64,000 nucleotides of DNA, taken from an endosymbiont of Galathealinum brachiosum. GTDB taxonomy: Bacteria > Pseudomonadota > Gammaproteobacteria > SZUA-229. The notes below the pieces were generated by a model. The model was not told the origin of the DNA, did no database searches, and saw nothing but the letters and a program-made list of their open reading frames with translations. Made by a program: the position numbers and the translations under genes. The DNA lies in NCBI GenBank assembly GCA_003349885.1, contig QFXC01000007.1, positions 197,475 through 261,474 on the forward strand, given 5' to 3'. Positions 17,651-26,790 of this stretch are shown in pieces (position 1 is the stretch's first letter; each line of letters opens with the position of its first letter).

Positions 17651-18820
17651 ATGAAAAAAGACATTTACAAAGTACTCAGCACACAGTTTCTCACAGCCTT
17701 TGCAGATAATGCCGTGCTGTTTACAGCCATTACCATGATCATGCAACAAATTGAAATAGGTGACTGGTATATCCCTGCACTGCAGGCATCATTTCTAGTG
17801 GCCTATGTTATCTTTGCCCCCTGGGTGGGTAGTTTTGCTGATGCTCGCCCAAAACGTGGTGTTATGCTGTTTTCTAACCTGGTTAAGGCCGCTGGTGCAA
17901 GTTTGCTGTTACTACATATTGAACCCATGCTGTCATATGCAGTTATCGGTTTGGGTGCTGCTATGTATAGCCCTGCTAAATACGGCATTTTGCCTGAACT
18001 AGTGGAGGAAAATAAACTGGTTAAAGCAAATGGCTGGATAGAAGGTTCAACTATTCTGGCAATTTTAAGTGGCACACTGGTCGGTGCTGCACTTGCTGAA
18101 CATTCTATTTCAGTTGCACTTATTATGGTCATCGTGCTGTATTTCTTCTCAGCAATGATAGCCTGGACCATCCAGCATAAACTTATTGTAGGCGCGTCAT
18201 CTAAAAATCCACTAAAAACATTTTACTCTCAAATGCGTGGCCTACTAGAAACACCAAGAGCACGTTTTGCGACTCTGGGCGTTAGTCTATTCTGGGCTGC
18301 GGCTACTGTTTTACGCGTATTACTAATTGCCTGGGCGCCTGTTGTTCTGTTTATTTACAACACAACAGATATTGCTCTGCTAACCATGTTCGTCGCTATT
18401 GGTATTGCTGTTGGCTCAATACTGGCACCTAAACTTATTCCCATTGCATACCTTCGCCGAGCAAGGCTCGCTGCTTACGCAATGGGCCTGGTTATCATTC
18501 TGCTCTCATTTATGGACAATATATGGGCCGTTAGATCCATGTTATTTCTAGCTGGAATGTGTGGTGGACTTTTTGTTGTACCCATTAATGCTGCTTTGCA
18601 GGAAATAGGACACCGCTCTATTGGGGCAGGAGGGGCTGTTGCGGTACAGAATTTTTTTGAAAATTTTGCCATGTTAATAGCTTCCGGTATCTATGCGGTG
18701 ATTGCAGGAGCTAGTATAAGCCCAGTTACGACCATGACATCATTGGGGGGCATTGTAGTTATTCTAACTCTGCTAGTATCCATGCGTTTACCAGAAGATA
18801 CTGGAGACCTGAACAACTAG
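17651..18820 (+). CDS. lplT: Lysophospholipid transporter LplT
   Basis: 389 residues, about 12 membrane helices, of the major facilitator superfamily. The start (YKVLSTQFLTAFADNAVLFT) and the segment MYSPAKYGILPEL are characteristic of LplT, which flips lysophospholipids across the inner membrane for re-acylation. Length is close to the E. coli protein. The usual partner aas (acyltransferase/acyl-ACP synthetase) is not adjacent. The 297 bases before it hold only an inverted repeat, ATTAACT/AGTTAAT, around 17537-17557. Confidence 0.9.
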   Translation: MKKDIYKVLSTQFLTAFADNAVLFTAITMIMQQIEIGDWYIPALQASFLVAYVIFAPWVGSFADARPKRGVMLFSNLVKAAGASLLLLHIEPMLSYAVIGLGAAMYSPAKYGILPELVEENKLVKANGWIEGSTILAILSGTLVGAALAEHSISVALIMVIVLYFFSAMIAWTIQHKLIVGASSKNPLKTFYSQMRGLLETPRARFATLGVSLFWAAATVLRVLLIAWAPVVLFIYNTTDIALLTMFVAIGIAVGSILAPKLIPIAYLRRARLAAYAMGLVIILLSFMDNIWAVRSMLFLAGMCGGLFVVPINAALQEIGHRSIGAGGAVAVQNFFENFAMLIASGIYAVIAGASISPVTTMTSLGGIVVILTLLVSMRLPEDTGDLNN

Positions 18821-18980
18821 GGAGCATTAGGGTGGAGGGAAAGCTTAAAAGAAATTTATCCATTATCCACGGCAAAACCCTCGCTATAGCGGAATTTTGT
18901 TTATTTATTTCAACATACGCCTTTGCCTTCTTCTGCACTTTACGTCAAAATCCAGTTTCCAGATAAATAACCATCCGAAT

Positions 18981-19847
18981 ATGACACCAGATCAATACTG
19001 TCAGAACAAAGCCGCTTCAAGTGGCTCCAGTTTCTACTCCAGCTTTCGTTTTTTACCAGAGCTTAAACGTCGAGCTATTACCGCTCTCTACGCTTTTTGT
19101 CGTGAAGTGGATGATGTGGTGGATGAGACAAATGATGAAGATATAGCACGACAAACCCTTAACTGGTGGCGCGATGAAGTCGCTAAACTCTACAGGGGAA
19201 ATGCGACTCATCCGGTAACTCTGGCTTTACAGGACCTACTAAACGATTTCAATCTGGCAGAAGAATACCTGCTGGAAATTATTGATGGTATGGAAATGGA
19301 TCTGGATACCCATAATTACGCCACATTTAAAGACTTATCTCTATACTGTTACCGAGCTGCTAGCGTTGTAGGTTTGTTATCAGCTGAAATTTTTGGTTTT
19401 AACAACAGAAATACTCTTAAATACGCCCATGATTTAGGCATGGCTTTTCAGCTTACCAATATATTGCGTGATGTACGTGAAGATGCTGAACGAGGAAGAG
19501 TTTACTTACCCCTGGATGAACTGGAAAAATTTGGTGTAACAAAACAGAATTTAATCCAGCCTGTTACCAGCGATAATGTAAAAGAACTATTTCAGTTTCA
19601 GGCAGATCGAGCACGTGAATTTTATTTAAAAGCATTTAGTGAATTACCGGAAGAAGACCGCTACTCTCAACGCACTGGTTTGATAATGGCAGAAATTTAT
19701 TTATCTTTACTGGAAGAAATTGAAAACGATGGTTATCGCGTACTGGAACATCGAATAAAGCTTACACCATCACGTAAACTCTGGTTAGCCTGGCGAGCAT
19801 CTCGGCGTGAAAAAAAACGCCACAAAAAACATCAACGTAAAGCCTGA
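18981..19847 (+). CDS. hpnD: Presqualene diphosphate synthase HpnD
   Basis: 288 residues from the ATG at 18981; a longer frame opens at 18897 but its extra 28 residues do not match the family, whose N-terminus is MTPDQYC-like. The aspartate motifs are REVDDVVDE (41-49) and LRDVREDAERGRVYLP. It condenses two farnesyl diphosphates to presqualene diphosphate, the first step of squalene synthesis. Its stop overlaps the hpnE start as TGATG, so the two are coupled. The Lys/Arg-rich C-terminus (KKRHKKHQRKA) is probably disordered. Confidence 0.93.
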   Translation: MTPDQYCQNKAASSGSSFYSSFRFLPELKRRAITALYAFCREVDDVVDETNDEDIARQTLNWWRDEVAKLYRGNATHPVTLALQDLLNDFNLAEEYLLEIIDGMEMDLDTHNYATFKDLSLYCYRAASVVGLLSAEIFGFNNRNTLKYAHDLGMAFQLTNILRDVREDAERGRVYLPLDELEKFGVTKQNLIQPVTSDNVKELFQFQADRAREFYLKAFSELPEEDRYSQRTGLIMAEIYLSLLEEIENDGYRVLEHRIKLTPSRKLWLAWRASRREKKRHKKHQRKA

Positions 19848-21184
19848 TGCCATCAAAACAGAATATTGCCATTATCGGTGGTGGCTGGGCCGGTCTTGCT
19901 GCTGCAGTAGAGCTATGCAAACACGGACATAAAGTAACTCTATTTGAATCTGCACCTCATTTAGGTGGACGAGCACGCAGCATTGAGTGGAATGGCATGG
20001 CACTGGATAATGGGCAGCATTTAATGATTGGCGCCTACCAGAAAATGCTGGAATGCCTTAAAACTATTGATGCCGATGTAACCAAACTATTTAAACAACT
20101 TCCCCATCGAATGTTAATGATGGACGCACAAACCGGTAACACCGCTTTTGATTTACAACTACCTACCTACCCTGCTCCATTGCATTTATTATTTGGCGTA
20201 TTAAATACACCCAGCCTGTCTATAAAAGAAAAACTATTATTACTACTGCGTTTTAACCGATTACTGAACACAGAAATAAAAACAGACATCAGCGTAAGTG
20301 AGTGGTTAAGCCAGGCTAAACTACCCGTTAGTTACTGCAAAAATTTACTTGAACCCGTTTGCCTGGCAGCATTAACAACTCACCCTCATCAGGCTTCAGC
20401 AAAAGCATTTCAAAACGTTTTACAACAAACCTTTAATGCACCGGCAAATTTTACAGATCTATTAATACCGACAACTGATTTAGGTCGGGTATTTCCTGCT
20501 TTAGCTAAAGAGTATATATTGAAACAGGGTGGTGAAATCAGAACTCGAAGCAAGGTTCAGCAATTGCAAAGTGAAGGTTCTCGAATTAAGTCTATTTTAA
20601 TAAATAATGAAACCATGAGTTTTGATCAGATCATACTAGCAACACCACCAGTCGCCTCGGCAAAATTACTGCATAAGCAACCCGGCTGTGAAAAGCTAAA
20701 TGCACAGATTAGCCGGCTTGAGTATGAGCCAGTATCTACATTATATCTGCACTTTGAACGGCCTGTCCCTCTACCATATCCTATGCTGGGAGTAATTAAC
20801 GGTATCAGTGAGTGGGTATTTGAGCGCACGTTAAGTGGTCATAATGATGTGCTTGCAGTGGTATTCAGCGCTCAGGGAAAGCACCTTAAAATGCCTGTTG
20901 ATGAACTGGTAGAAACGGTTTATAACGAATTAGGCAATATAATTGAAAACCTGCCAGAGTTACTTCATAGCCAATTAATAACTGAAAAGCGTGCGACCTT
21001 TCAGTGCCACCCTGATATTGATAAAGACCGCCCCAATATCAATACAGGTTTGAATAATCTCAAATTATGTGGTGATTATGTCTATATAGAGGAAAATAAT
21101 CAGCCGGGATTGCCTTCAACACTCGAAGGAGCACTCCGCTCTGGTGTAAAATGTGCACAATTACTTTTATCCAACTTAAATTAA
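19847..21184 (+). CDS. hpnE: Hydroxysqualene dehydroxylase HpnE
   Basis: 445-residue FAD-dependent amine-oxidase/phytoene-desaturase-like enzyme. The dinucleotide-binding motif IIGGGWAGLAAAVEL is at the N-terminus, and a conserved C-terminal FAD motif includes LPSTLEGALRSG. In the HpnCDE pathway it reduces hydroxysqualene to squalene. It overlaps hpnD by one base and is followed 13 bases later by an SDR gene. No squalene-hopene cyclase gene is in the window, so the final product (hopanoid or free squalene) cannot be told. Confidence 0.93.
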   Translation: MPSKQNIAIIGGGWAGLAAAVELCKHGHKVTLFESAPHLGGRARSIEWNGMALDNGQHLMIGAYQKMLECLKTIDADVTKLFKQLPHRMLMMDAQTGNTAFDLQLPTYPAPLHLLFGVLNTPSLSIKEKLLLLLRFNRLLNTEIKTDISVSEWLSQAKLPVSYCKNLLEPVCLAALTTHPHQASAKAFQNVLQQTFNAPANFTDLLIPTTDLGRVFPALAKEYILKQGGEIRTRSKVQQLQSEGSRIKSILINNETMSFDQIILATPPVASAKLLHKQPGCEKLNAQISRLEYEPVSTLYLHFERPVPLPYPMLGVINGISEWVFERTLSGHNDVLAVVFSAQGKHLKMPVDELVETVYNELGNIIENLPELLHSQLITEKRATFQCHPDIDKDRPNINTGLNNLKLCGDYVYIEENNQPGLPSTLEGALRSGVKCAQLLLSNLN

Positions 21185-21197
21185 CAATGAGATCACT

Positions 21198-21938
21198 ATG
21201 CAATATCAGGCACAACAAGATTTTCTAAAAGATAAGATAATACTCGTCACCGGTGCCGGAGATGGACTCGGTCAGGCCGCTGCCAAAGCTTATGCTGCGC
21301 ATGGTGCCACCGTTGTATTGCTAGGGCGCACCATAAAGAAACTTGAAAAGACCTATGATGATATTATTAACGCAGGCCACCCTGAACCTGCTATTTACCC
21401 TTTAAATCTGGAGGGTGCCACGCCTAAAGACTATGAAGAGCTGGCTGAAACACTAAAAGAACAGTTTGGTGGTTTACACGGTTTATTACATAACGCGGCC
21501 ATACTGGGTGTAACCACTCCCATTCAACAGCATGATATAGAAGTCTGGTACAAGGTAATGCAGGTAAATCTGAATGCTCCTTTTGTAATGACCCGTGCAT
21601 TACTACCGCTTTTACGCGAGACTCAAGGCTCAAAAATTATATTCACTACAGATGATAAATCACATGCTTACTGGGGAGCTTATGGTATCTCTAAAGACGC
21701 TATCACCAGCTTTATGAAAATACTCGGTGATGAACTTGATACGGAGGAAAACGCTGTTCAGGTAAACGCAATTAATCCCGGCCCGGTAAGAACTCAGATG
21801 CGCGTTCGAGCATTTCCAGGCGAAGACCCTAACACTATGCCGTTAACTGATGAAGTAATGCCCGCATATTTGTATCTAATGAGTGATGACTGTAAAGAAA
21901 TTGCGCAAACTATACATGCTCAGGAATCAAACGCCTGA
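21198..21938 (+). CDS. YciK-type short-chain dehydrogenase/reductase
   Basis: 246 residues. The cofactor motif is TGAGDGLGQA near the N-terminus and the NNAG-equivalent is HNAAILG. The catalytic Tyr-Lys pair is YGISK, embedded in YWGAYGISK as in YciK. The segment before it, IIFTTDDKSHAYWGAY, is about three residues shorter than in E. coli YciK (FTSSSVGRQG...) and has Thr where the catalytic Ser is expected. Physiological substrate of this family is unknown. It lies 13 bases after hpnE, probably in the same transcript, though a role in squalene metabolism is not established. Confidence 0.85.
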   Translation: MQYQAQQDFLKDKIILVTGAGDGLGQAAAKAYAAHGATVVLLGRTIKKLEKTYDDIINAGHPEPAIYPLNLEGATPKDYEELAETLKEQFGGLHGLLHNAAILGVTTPIQQHDIEVWYKVMQVNLNAPFVMTRALLPLLRETQGSKIIFTTDDKSHAYWGAYGISKDAITSFMKILGDELDTEENAVQVNAINPGPVRTQMRVRAFPGEDPNTMPLTDEVMPAYLYLMSDDCKEIAQTIHAQESNA

Positions 21939-22039
21939 GCCACAACTTTTTTCACTAACAAAATCAGAATCAGAATCAGGGTATTTTAATTAGCATTAAT
22001 GACTGAGCTGTCACCTATGCTAAATACCTCTGATGAAAA

Positions 22040-22066
22040 ATAAAAAAATCAGACAAAGCCTGATTT
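22040..22066 (-). terminator. Intrinsic terminator of the large signalling operon
   Basis: On the minus strand AAATCAG/CTGATTT pair around a seven-base loop and are followed by TTTTATTTTT. It lies about 18 bases after the stop of the REC-PP2C gene, the last gene of the 22-37 kb cluster. Confidence 0.75.
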
Positions 22067-22083
22067 AAATATATTGAAATAAT

Positions 22084-23226
22084 TTAATTATCATCTGCTG
22101 CTGGTACTTCGTCACAGGTCATTTCAACCAGTGTTATATCATCATTTTGATCATGACTATCTGTAAAAGACTGCAGTTCCTGTAAAATTGCATCGAAACG
22201 GTTAACTGAATTATTAACCATAACTTCATTAAGCCGATCACTACCAAACATTTCACCTTCAGGACTATTAGCTTCTGTGATACCGTCACTGTATAAGTAT
22301 ATTTTGTCCCCTTTTATCATATTATAAACCGTCGTTGCATCATCAAAACTAGTATCTTTTAATATACCTAATGGCATATGCTGTGATTTTATCGTTCCTT
22401 TAATTTCACCATTCTGATCAAACCAGTAACTTTCAGGCATCCCCCCCGTCCATAAAGACATAATGTCACCATGAGGGTTCAGTTCAAGTAATGTAGCGGC
22501 TAAAAACATGCCTGTTGGCATTAACAAATTAAGCTGACAATTCAGCTCACGTGATATCTCACTTACTGATAAACCCTTTTTAGCCATTTTAAAAAATATC
22601 ATAGCCGTAGGTAAAGTGCCCATAGCCGCAGTCAACCCATGCCCGGTAAAATCGCCCATAAGCAGATAAAATCCTCCATTTGGACCGCGTTCTACTAACA
22701 ATAAATCTCCATTAAAAGTAGACATAGATGACATATGATATTTAACAATACTTTCATCCAGGAAACTTTTCTTTAATGCACTCTCAAAAAAATGCTCAAT
22801 TAAATCCTGCTCATGAAGTAACTGTGCATTTCTTTCATTTAATTGTTTATTTAACTCCCTTATACGCAAATGCGCTTTAATTTTAGATTCGAGAACATCA
22901 ACATTAAACGGTTTACCAATAAAATCATCTCCGCCAGAAATGAGCGCATTTATATGGGTGATTTCAGTATCAAGAGCCGTAACAAAAATAATAGGCGTAT
23001 AGTTATCACCCGACATGCTTTTTATATGAGATGCAGATTCGTATCCATTCATCTCAGGCATATTTATATCCATTAATATTAAATCAGGTTTCTCACTTTC
23101 ATAAACAGCGATTGCATCTTTTCCATTAATTGCTTCACATACGGTATAGACCTTTAGTGTCTGTAGCATTTGCCTTAGCAACTTACGGTTTGTTTTTATA
23201 TCATCAACTACGAGTATTTTATTCAT
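22084..23226 (-). CDS. Response regulator with PP2C/SpoIIE-type phosphatase output
   Basis: 380 residues. A receiver domain (1-118) has the acidic pocket D8-D9, phospho-acceptor D53 and K105. A helical linker follows (about 118-150), then an RsbU/SpoIIE-like PP2C domain with NGD at 172-174, GDFTGHG at 191-197 and a C-terminal NDDITLVEM metal motif. Such proteins dephosphorylate anti-sigma-antagonist (STAS) proteins in partner-switching systems, or control c-di-GMP enzymes. No STAS or anti-sigma gene is adjacent. It is last in the operon, 13 bases after the HD-GYP gene. Confidence 0.92.
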   Translation of the reverse strand: MNKILVVDDIKTNRKLLRQMLQTLKVYTVCEAINGKDAIAVYESEKPDLILMDINMPEMNGYESASHIKSMSGDNYTPIIFVTALDTEITHINALISGGDDFIGKPFNVDVLESKIKAHLRIRELNKQLNERNAQLLHEQDLIEHFFESALKKSFLDESIVKYHMSSMSTFNGDLLLVERGPNGGFYLLMGDFTGHGLTAAMGTLPTAMIFFKMAKKGLSVSEISRELNCQLNLLMPTGMFLAATLLELNPHGDIMSLWTGGMPESYWFDQNGEIKGTIKSQHMPLGILKDTSFDDATTVYNMIKGDKIYLYSDGITEANSPEGEMFGSDRLNEVMVNNSVNRFDAILQELQSFTDSHDQNDDITLVEMTCDEVPAADDN

Positions 23227-23239
23227 ATGTACTCATTAT

Positions 23240-24319
23240 TTATAATGCTTCCGAAACTGGCTCAGCATATTCATCCTTGATTTCAACAATTTCTGGTAAA
23301 ATAGTTATAAAAACATCTACCAGTTCAGGATCAAAGTGCTTACCACTTTCTTCTTTTATTAAGTCCATTGCATCTGATACAGTCCACGCTTTCTTATACG
23401 GACGTACCGATGTCAACGCATCAAACACATCTGCTATAGACGTAACGCGAGCAACAAACGGAATTGATTTACCCTGAAGGCTATTTGGATACCCCTGACC
23501 ATTCCATTTTTCATGATGGTAAAGTGCTATTTCACGTGCCATTATCATTAATTTAGAATCATCACCTTCTAGTATATCTGCACCAATCTGAGCATGTGTC
23601 TGCATTATTGCCCATTCATCTGCATCAAGCTTACCCGGCTTTAATAAAATATCATCAGGAATACCTATCTTGCCAATATCATGCATTGGTGAAGCATTTA
23701 ATAGTAAATCACAGTCAGTGTCAGACATTCCAGCGGCTTTAGCGAGTAATGTAGCCATTTTACTCATTCGAATAATATGTAAACCTGTTTCATTATCGCG
23801 ATATTCAGCAGCACGCCCCAGGTAACGTACAACCTGTAAACGTGTTTTCTGCAAATCCAGTGTGCGCTTATGAACCTTTTGTTCAAGAATATCGTTCTGG
23901 CTACGCATATATTCTTGCGCCTGCTGAACTTCTAATAAATTACGCACACGAGATAACAACTCATTTATATCAAAAGGCTTAGTTACATAATCTCGAGCAC
24001 CGCTATCCAATGCCTGTTGACGAAAATCCTGTGCATGCTGGGCAGTCAGAATTAATATCGGTGGTATATCTTTACCTTTAAGGTCATTTAACTGCTGCAT
24101 TACTTCATAACCAGAAATTTTAGGCATATTGAGATCGAGTAATATCAGGTCACTATTGTGCTCTTTGTAAAGCGGCAAGGCTTCAGTAGAATCCTGAGTG
24201 CAAACAACATTACAATACCCTTCAGCTAATAGAATTTTTTCTATAAGTCTGACATTAGCGTATTCGTCATCAACAACAAGAATACTGGCAAACTTAATAT
24301 CATTAATTATTGTATTCAT
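23240..24319 (-). CDS. Response regulator with HD-GYP c-di-GMP phosphodiesterase
   Basis: 359 residues. Receiver domain 10-130 has D17-D18, phospho-acceptor D62 and K114. A coiled-coil linker (about 130-165) leads to an HD-GYP domain (about 170-350). Its motifs are intact: H181, the HD pair H213-D214 in MHDIGKIGIPD, HH at 268-269 and the GQGYP signature at 274-278. It should hydrolyse c-di-GMP when phosphorylated. It is 10 bases downstream of the 24330-25814 kinase and is one of two enzymatic outputs of the operon. Confidence 0.94.
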   Translation of the reverse strand: MNTIINDIKFASILVVDDEYANVRLIEKILLAEGYCNVVCTQDSTEALPLYKEHNSDLILLDLNMPKISGYEVMQQLNDLKGKDIPPILILTAQHAQDFRQQALDSGARDYVTKPFDINELLSRVRNLLEVQQAQEYMRSQNDILEQKVHKRTLDLQKTRLQVVRYLGRAAEYRDNETGLHIIRMSKMATLLAKAAGMSDTDCDLLLNASPMHDIGKIGIPDDILLKPGKLDADEWAIMQTHAQIGADILEGDDSKLMIMAREIALYHHEKWNGQGYPNSLQGKSIPFVARVTSIADVFDALTSVRPYKKAWTVSDAMDLIKEESGKHFDPELVDVFITILPEIVEIKDEYAEPVSEAL

Positions 24320-24329
24320 TATCTAAACC

Positions 24330-25814
24330 TCAATCCTGATTTTCTGACAGAGCAAGTTCAACCCAGAATGTGCAACCATTTCCAGGTACACTTTTTACAC
24401 CTATAGATCCACCCATTGACTCCACCAGATACTTACTAATAACCAGACCAATACCGGTACCTTCAACGTTATGTGTGCCATTTAATCTCTCAAAGGGGGT
24501 AAATAATTTATTTATATCTTCCTTACACAAACCTTTACCTGAATCGGTTATACCTATTCTTAATGATTTATTATCAATTACTTCACTAATAAGTAGTATA
24601 GAGCCATATTCACTATTGTATTTAACTGCATTAGCCAGAATATTAATAAAAACCTGCTTAAGCCTCATATAATCAGCCATAACAATATGATTTTGACCAA
24701 TAATATTATTTACTATTTTAAGTTTTGAATTTAATATTAATGGTTGTATTAGAGAAAGGCTATCTTTTATAATCTTATTTATATTCACTTCTTCACGGGC
24801 AATTTCAAGCTCTCCAGACTCTATTTTAACAAGATCTAATACATCATTTATTAGCACTAACAAATGATCTCCGGCACCCAGAATTTCCTTTATGTTACCC
24901 CTTTGAATATCATTAAGTTCTTTATCATCAAGTTCAAGAATTTGTGCAAATCCTAAAATAGCATTAAGAGGTGTACGTAATTCATGACTCATTCTGGAAA
25001 GAAATTCTGATTTTGCCTGATTAGCCTTATCAGCCTGCTGCTTTTCTAACTGCAAAGTATCTGATGTATCACGTAAATAACCAATTGTCTTATCCAGAGG
25101 AATAACTATTTTTATATATACAAAATATACAATTATCAAAAACACAAATACACTTAAAACAATAATAATTCTTAATTTTGTATTAGTTTTTTTGAATTCA
25201 TCACTATTTATAGATTGCAGCAATAAAACAACATGATCCATTTCATCTACTGCTTTGGATGACTGGTTTAGTAATTCTATAACATAAGGACTTTTTGATA
25301 CTTCATCTGAATCTGATCTCAAACTCAATAAAGACAGACGTTTTAACTCATTCCACTCACTTTTAACATGTGATAGATGTTCAAGCATTTCCTCATTATT
25401 CTGGTATTTAAAATCAGCAACATTAGAAGCAGGAATAAAACTGATGAAACTTCCGTAATCATCACTATTCTGAACAATAACATGACCACCATCAATAAGT
25501 GAATTAAGCATATATTCAAACACTTTAATGGTTTCATCACTTTTATGTTTTTCTGACAGTGCTAGTTGGTAGTTATTTGTCGCAATACCTAACAACGCCT
25601 GATTAACCTCACTGGTGTACTGCCGTATTAACGTCTTTTGTTGTGCCGACGCGTTAAGTAAAATATTATTATATTGCATTGAATAAATCACTTTCGAGGA
25701 TAAGTAATAAGCAATAACTAACATCAACATCAAAACAGATAATAAAAAAACAAACCGTAACATAAGATTACGTTTTAATGTTTGTTTAGAACCACCAGAA
25801 AACATCTCTTCCAT
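24330..25814 (-). CDS. Membrane histidine kinase with all-helical sensor domain
   Basis: 494 residues. TM1 (about 19-38), a roughly 175-residue predicted all-helical periplasmic domain, and TM2 (about 214-236). A short coiled coil leads to HisKA with the phospho-acceptor H277 in [15 protein letters not shown], then HATPase with [19 protein letters not shown] and GTGIGL. There is no attached receiver. The start overlaps the stop of the PhnD-like gene upstream (TAATG), which makes that protein the likely extracytoplasmic partner. The kinase core closely resembles those at 26791, 29729 and 49883. Confidence 0.92.
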   Translation of the reverse strand: MEEMFSGGSKQTLKRNLMLRFVFLLSVLMLMLVIAYYLSSKVIYSMQYNNILLNASAQQKTLIRQYTSEVNQALLGIATNNYQLALSEKHKSDETIKVFEYMLNSLIDGGHVIVQNSDDYGSFISFIPASNVADFKYQNNEEMLEHLSHVKSEWNELKRLSLLSLRSDSDEVSKSPYVIELLNQSSKAVDEMDHVVLLLQSINSDEFKKTNTKLRIIIVLSVFVFLIIVYFVYIKIVIPLDKTIGYLRDTSDTLQLEKQQADKANQAKSEFLSRMSHELRTPLNAILGFAQILELDDKELNDIQRGNIKEILGAGDHLLVLINDVLDLVKIESGELEIAREEVNINKIIKDSLSLIQPLILNSKLKIVNNIIGQNHIVMADYMRLKQVFINILANAVKYNSEYGSILLISEVIDNKSLRIGITDSGKGLCKEDINKLFTPFERLNGTHNVEGTGIGLVISKYLVESMGGSIGVKSVPGNGCTFWVELALSENQD

Positions 25815-26761
25815 TATTTGATTCTCAAATAACCGGACATTTTAGCCTTATTATACATATCGCGAATTGAGTCATAATTTTTATTATCGACAAGTATAAA
25901 TCTATCAACAAGTGCCTTATCAAGAATCGCCTTACCAACAGGATCTTCCTTCATCTCAAGAAGAACCTTTATCATTTCTTCTCTAACATTTAAATCTATA
26001 ACAGAAGACACAACAACAGGCGGTATACCTGCAGGGCCAAGAGTTTCGATAACATTTAATTTTTTAACATACACATTATTTTTTTCTATTTCAAAATCAT
26101 AAACCAGTGAATCGACAGCACTAACATCAGCTTCACCTAAAGCCACCATACGAATTGATTCTTCATGAGATCCAGAGCGAACTACATCACTAAAATAACC
26201 AGACATTTCCCCCAGATCGATAAGATGAGACCTGAGCATATTGTATCCAGAGTTAGATATTTCATCGTTGAACACCAAACGGCTTCCTTTTAAATCAGAA
26301 AACGTTTTATATTTACTTTTTTTGTTTACAATTACATATGAATAATAAACAGGTTTATCATTATATTTAGAATTCTTCATAACAGGTGCAAGTAATAACT
26401 CCATCTTTGAATCGCTATTTTGTTGATTTAAAATTAGTGGTAGACCACAAACAAAAGCAAAATCAATCATTCCTGAATCAAACATATTATTAATAGTTGT
26501 ATATGAAAACCCTGATATCAAATCCACTTTACGATCTAGTTTTACACTAATGTAATTCACTAACTCTTCGTAGACACCTATACCAGCCTCCGATACAAAA
26601 GCGGCTGACAAAGCGACTTTCACACTATCTCTTTCAACTGCATCACTTTGTACTGTTTTAGTTAATTCACCTGAAATCAATGAAGAAGAAAAAAACAGCA
26701 TGACTAACAGAAAACATATAGGTTTTTCAGTTAGTTTACATAATTTAATATCAAGCTTCAT
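25814..26761 (-). CDS. PhnD-like periplasmic binding protein
   Basis: 315 residues from the ATG at 26761; an upstream in-frame TTG at 26773 is possible. A signal peptide (to about residue 32) is followed by a type-2 periplasmic binding fold of the phosphonate/PhnD and TtrS-sensor kind: VSEAGIGVYEELVNYISVKL, FAFVCGLPLI, FSDLKGSRLVFNDE and ALGEADVSAVDSLVYDF. No transport genes are near. Gene overlap with the downstream histidine kinase suggests ligand presentation to that kinase. The ligand is not identifiable by reading. Confidence 0.85.
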   Translation of the reverse strand: MKLDIKLCKLTEKPICFLLVMLFFSSSLISGELTKTVQSDAVERDSVKVALSAAFVSEAGIGVYEELVNYISVKLDRKVDLISGFSYTTINNMFDSGMIDFAFVCGLPLILNQQNSDSKMELLLAPVMKNSKYNDKPVYYSYVIVNKKSKYKTFSDLKGSRLVFNDEISNSGYNMLRSHLIDLGEMSGYFSDVVRSGSHEESIRMVALGEADVSAVDSLVYDFEIEKNNVYVKKLNVIETLGPAGIPPVVVSSVIDLNVREEMIKVLLEMKEDPVGKAILDKALVDRFILVDNKNYDSIRDMYNKAKMSGYLRIK

Positions 26762-26790
26762 ATCATGCACCAATTATAAATTCATATAGC

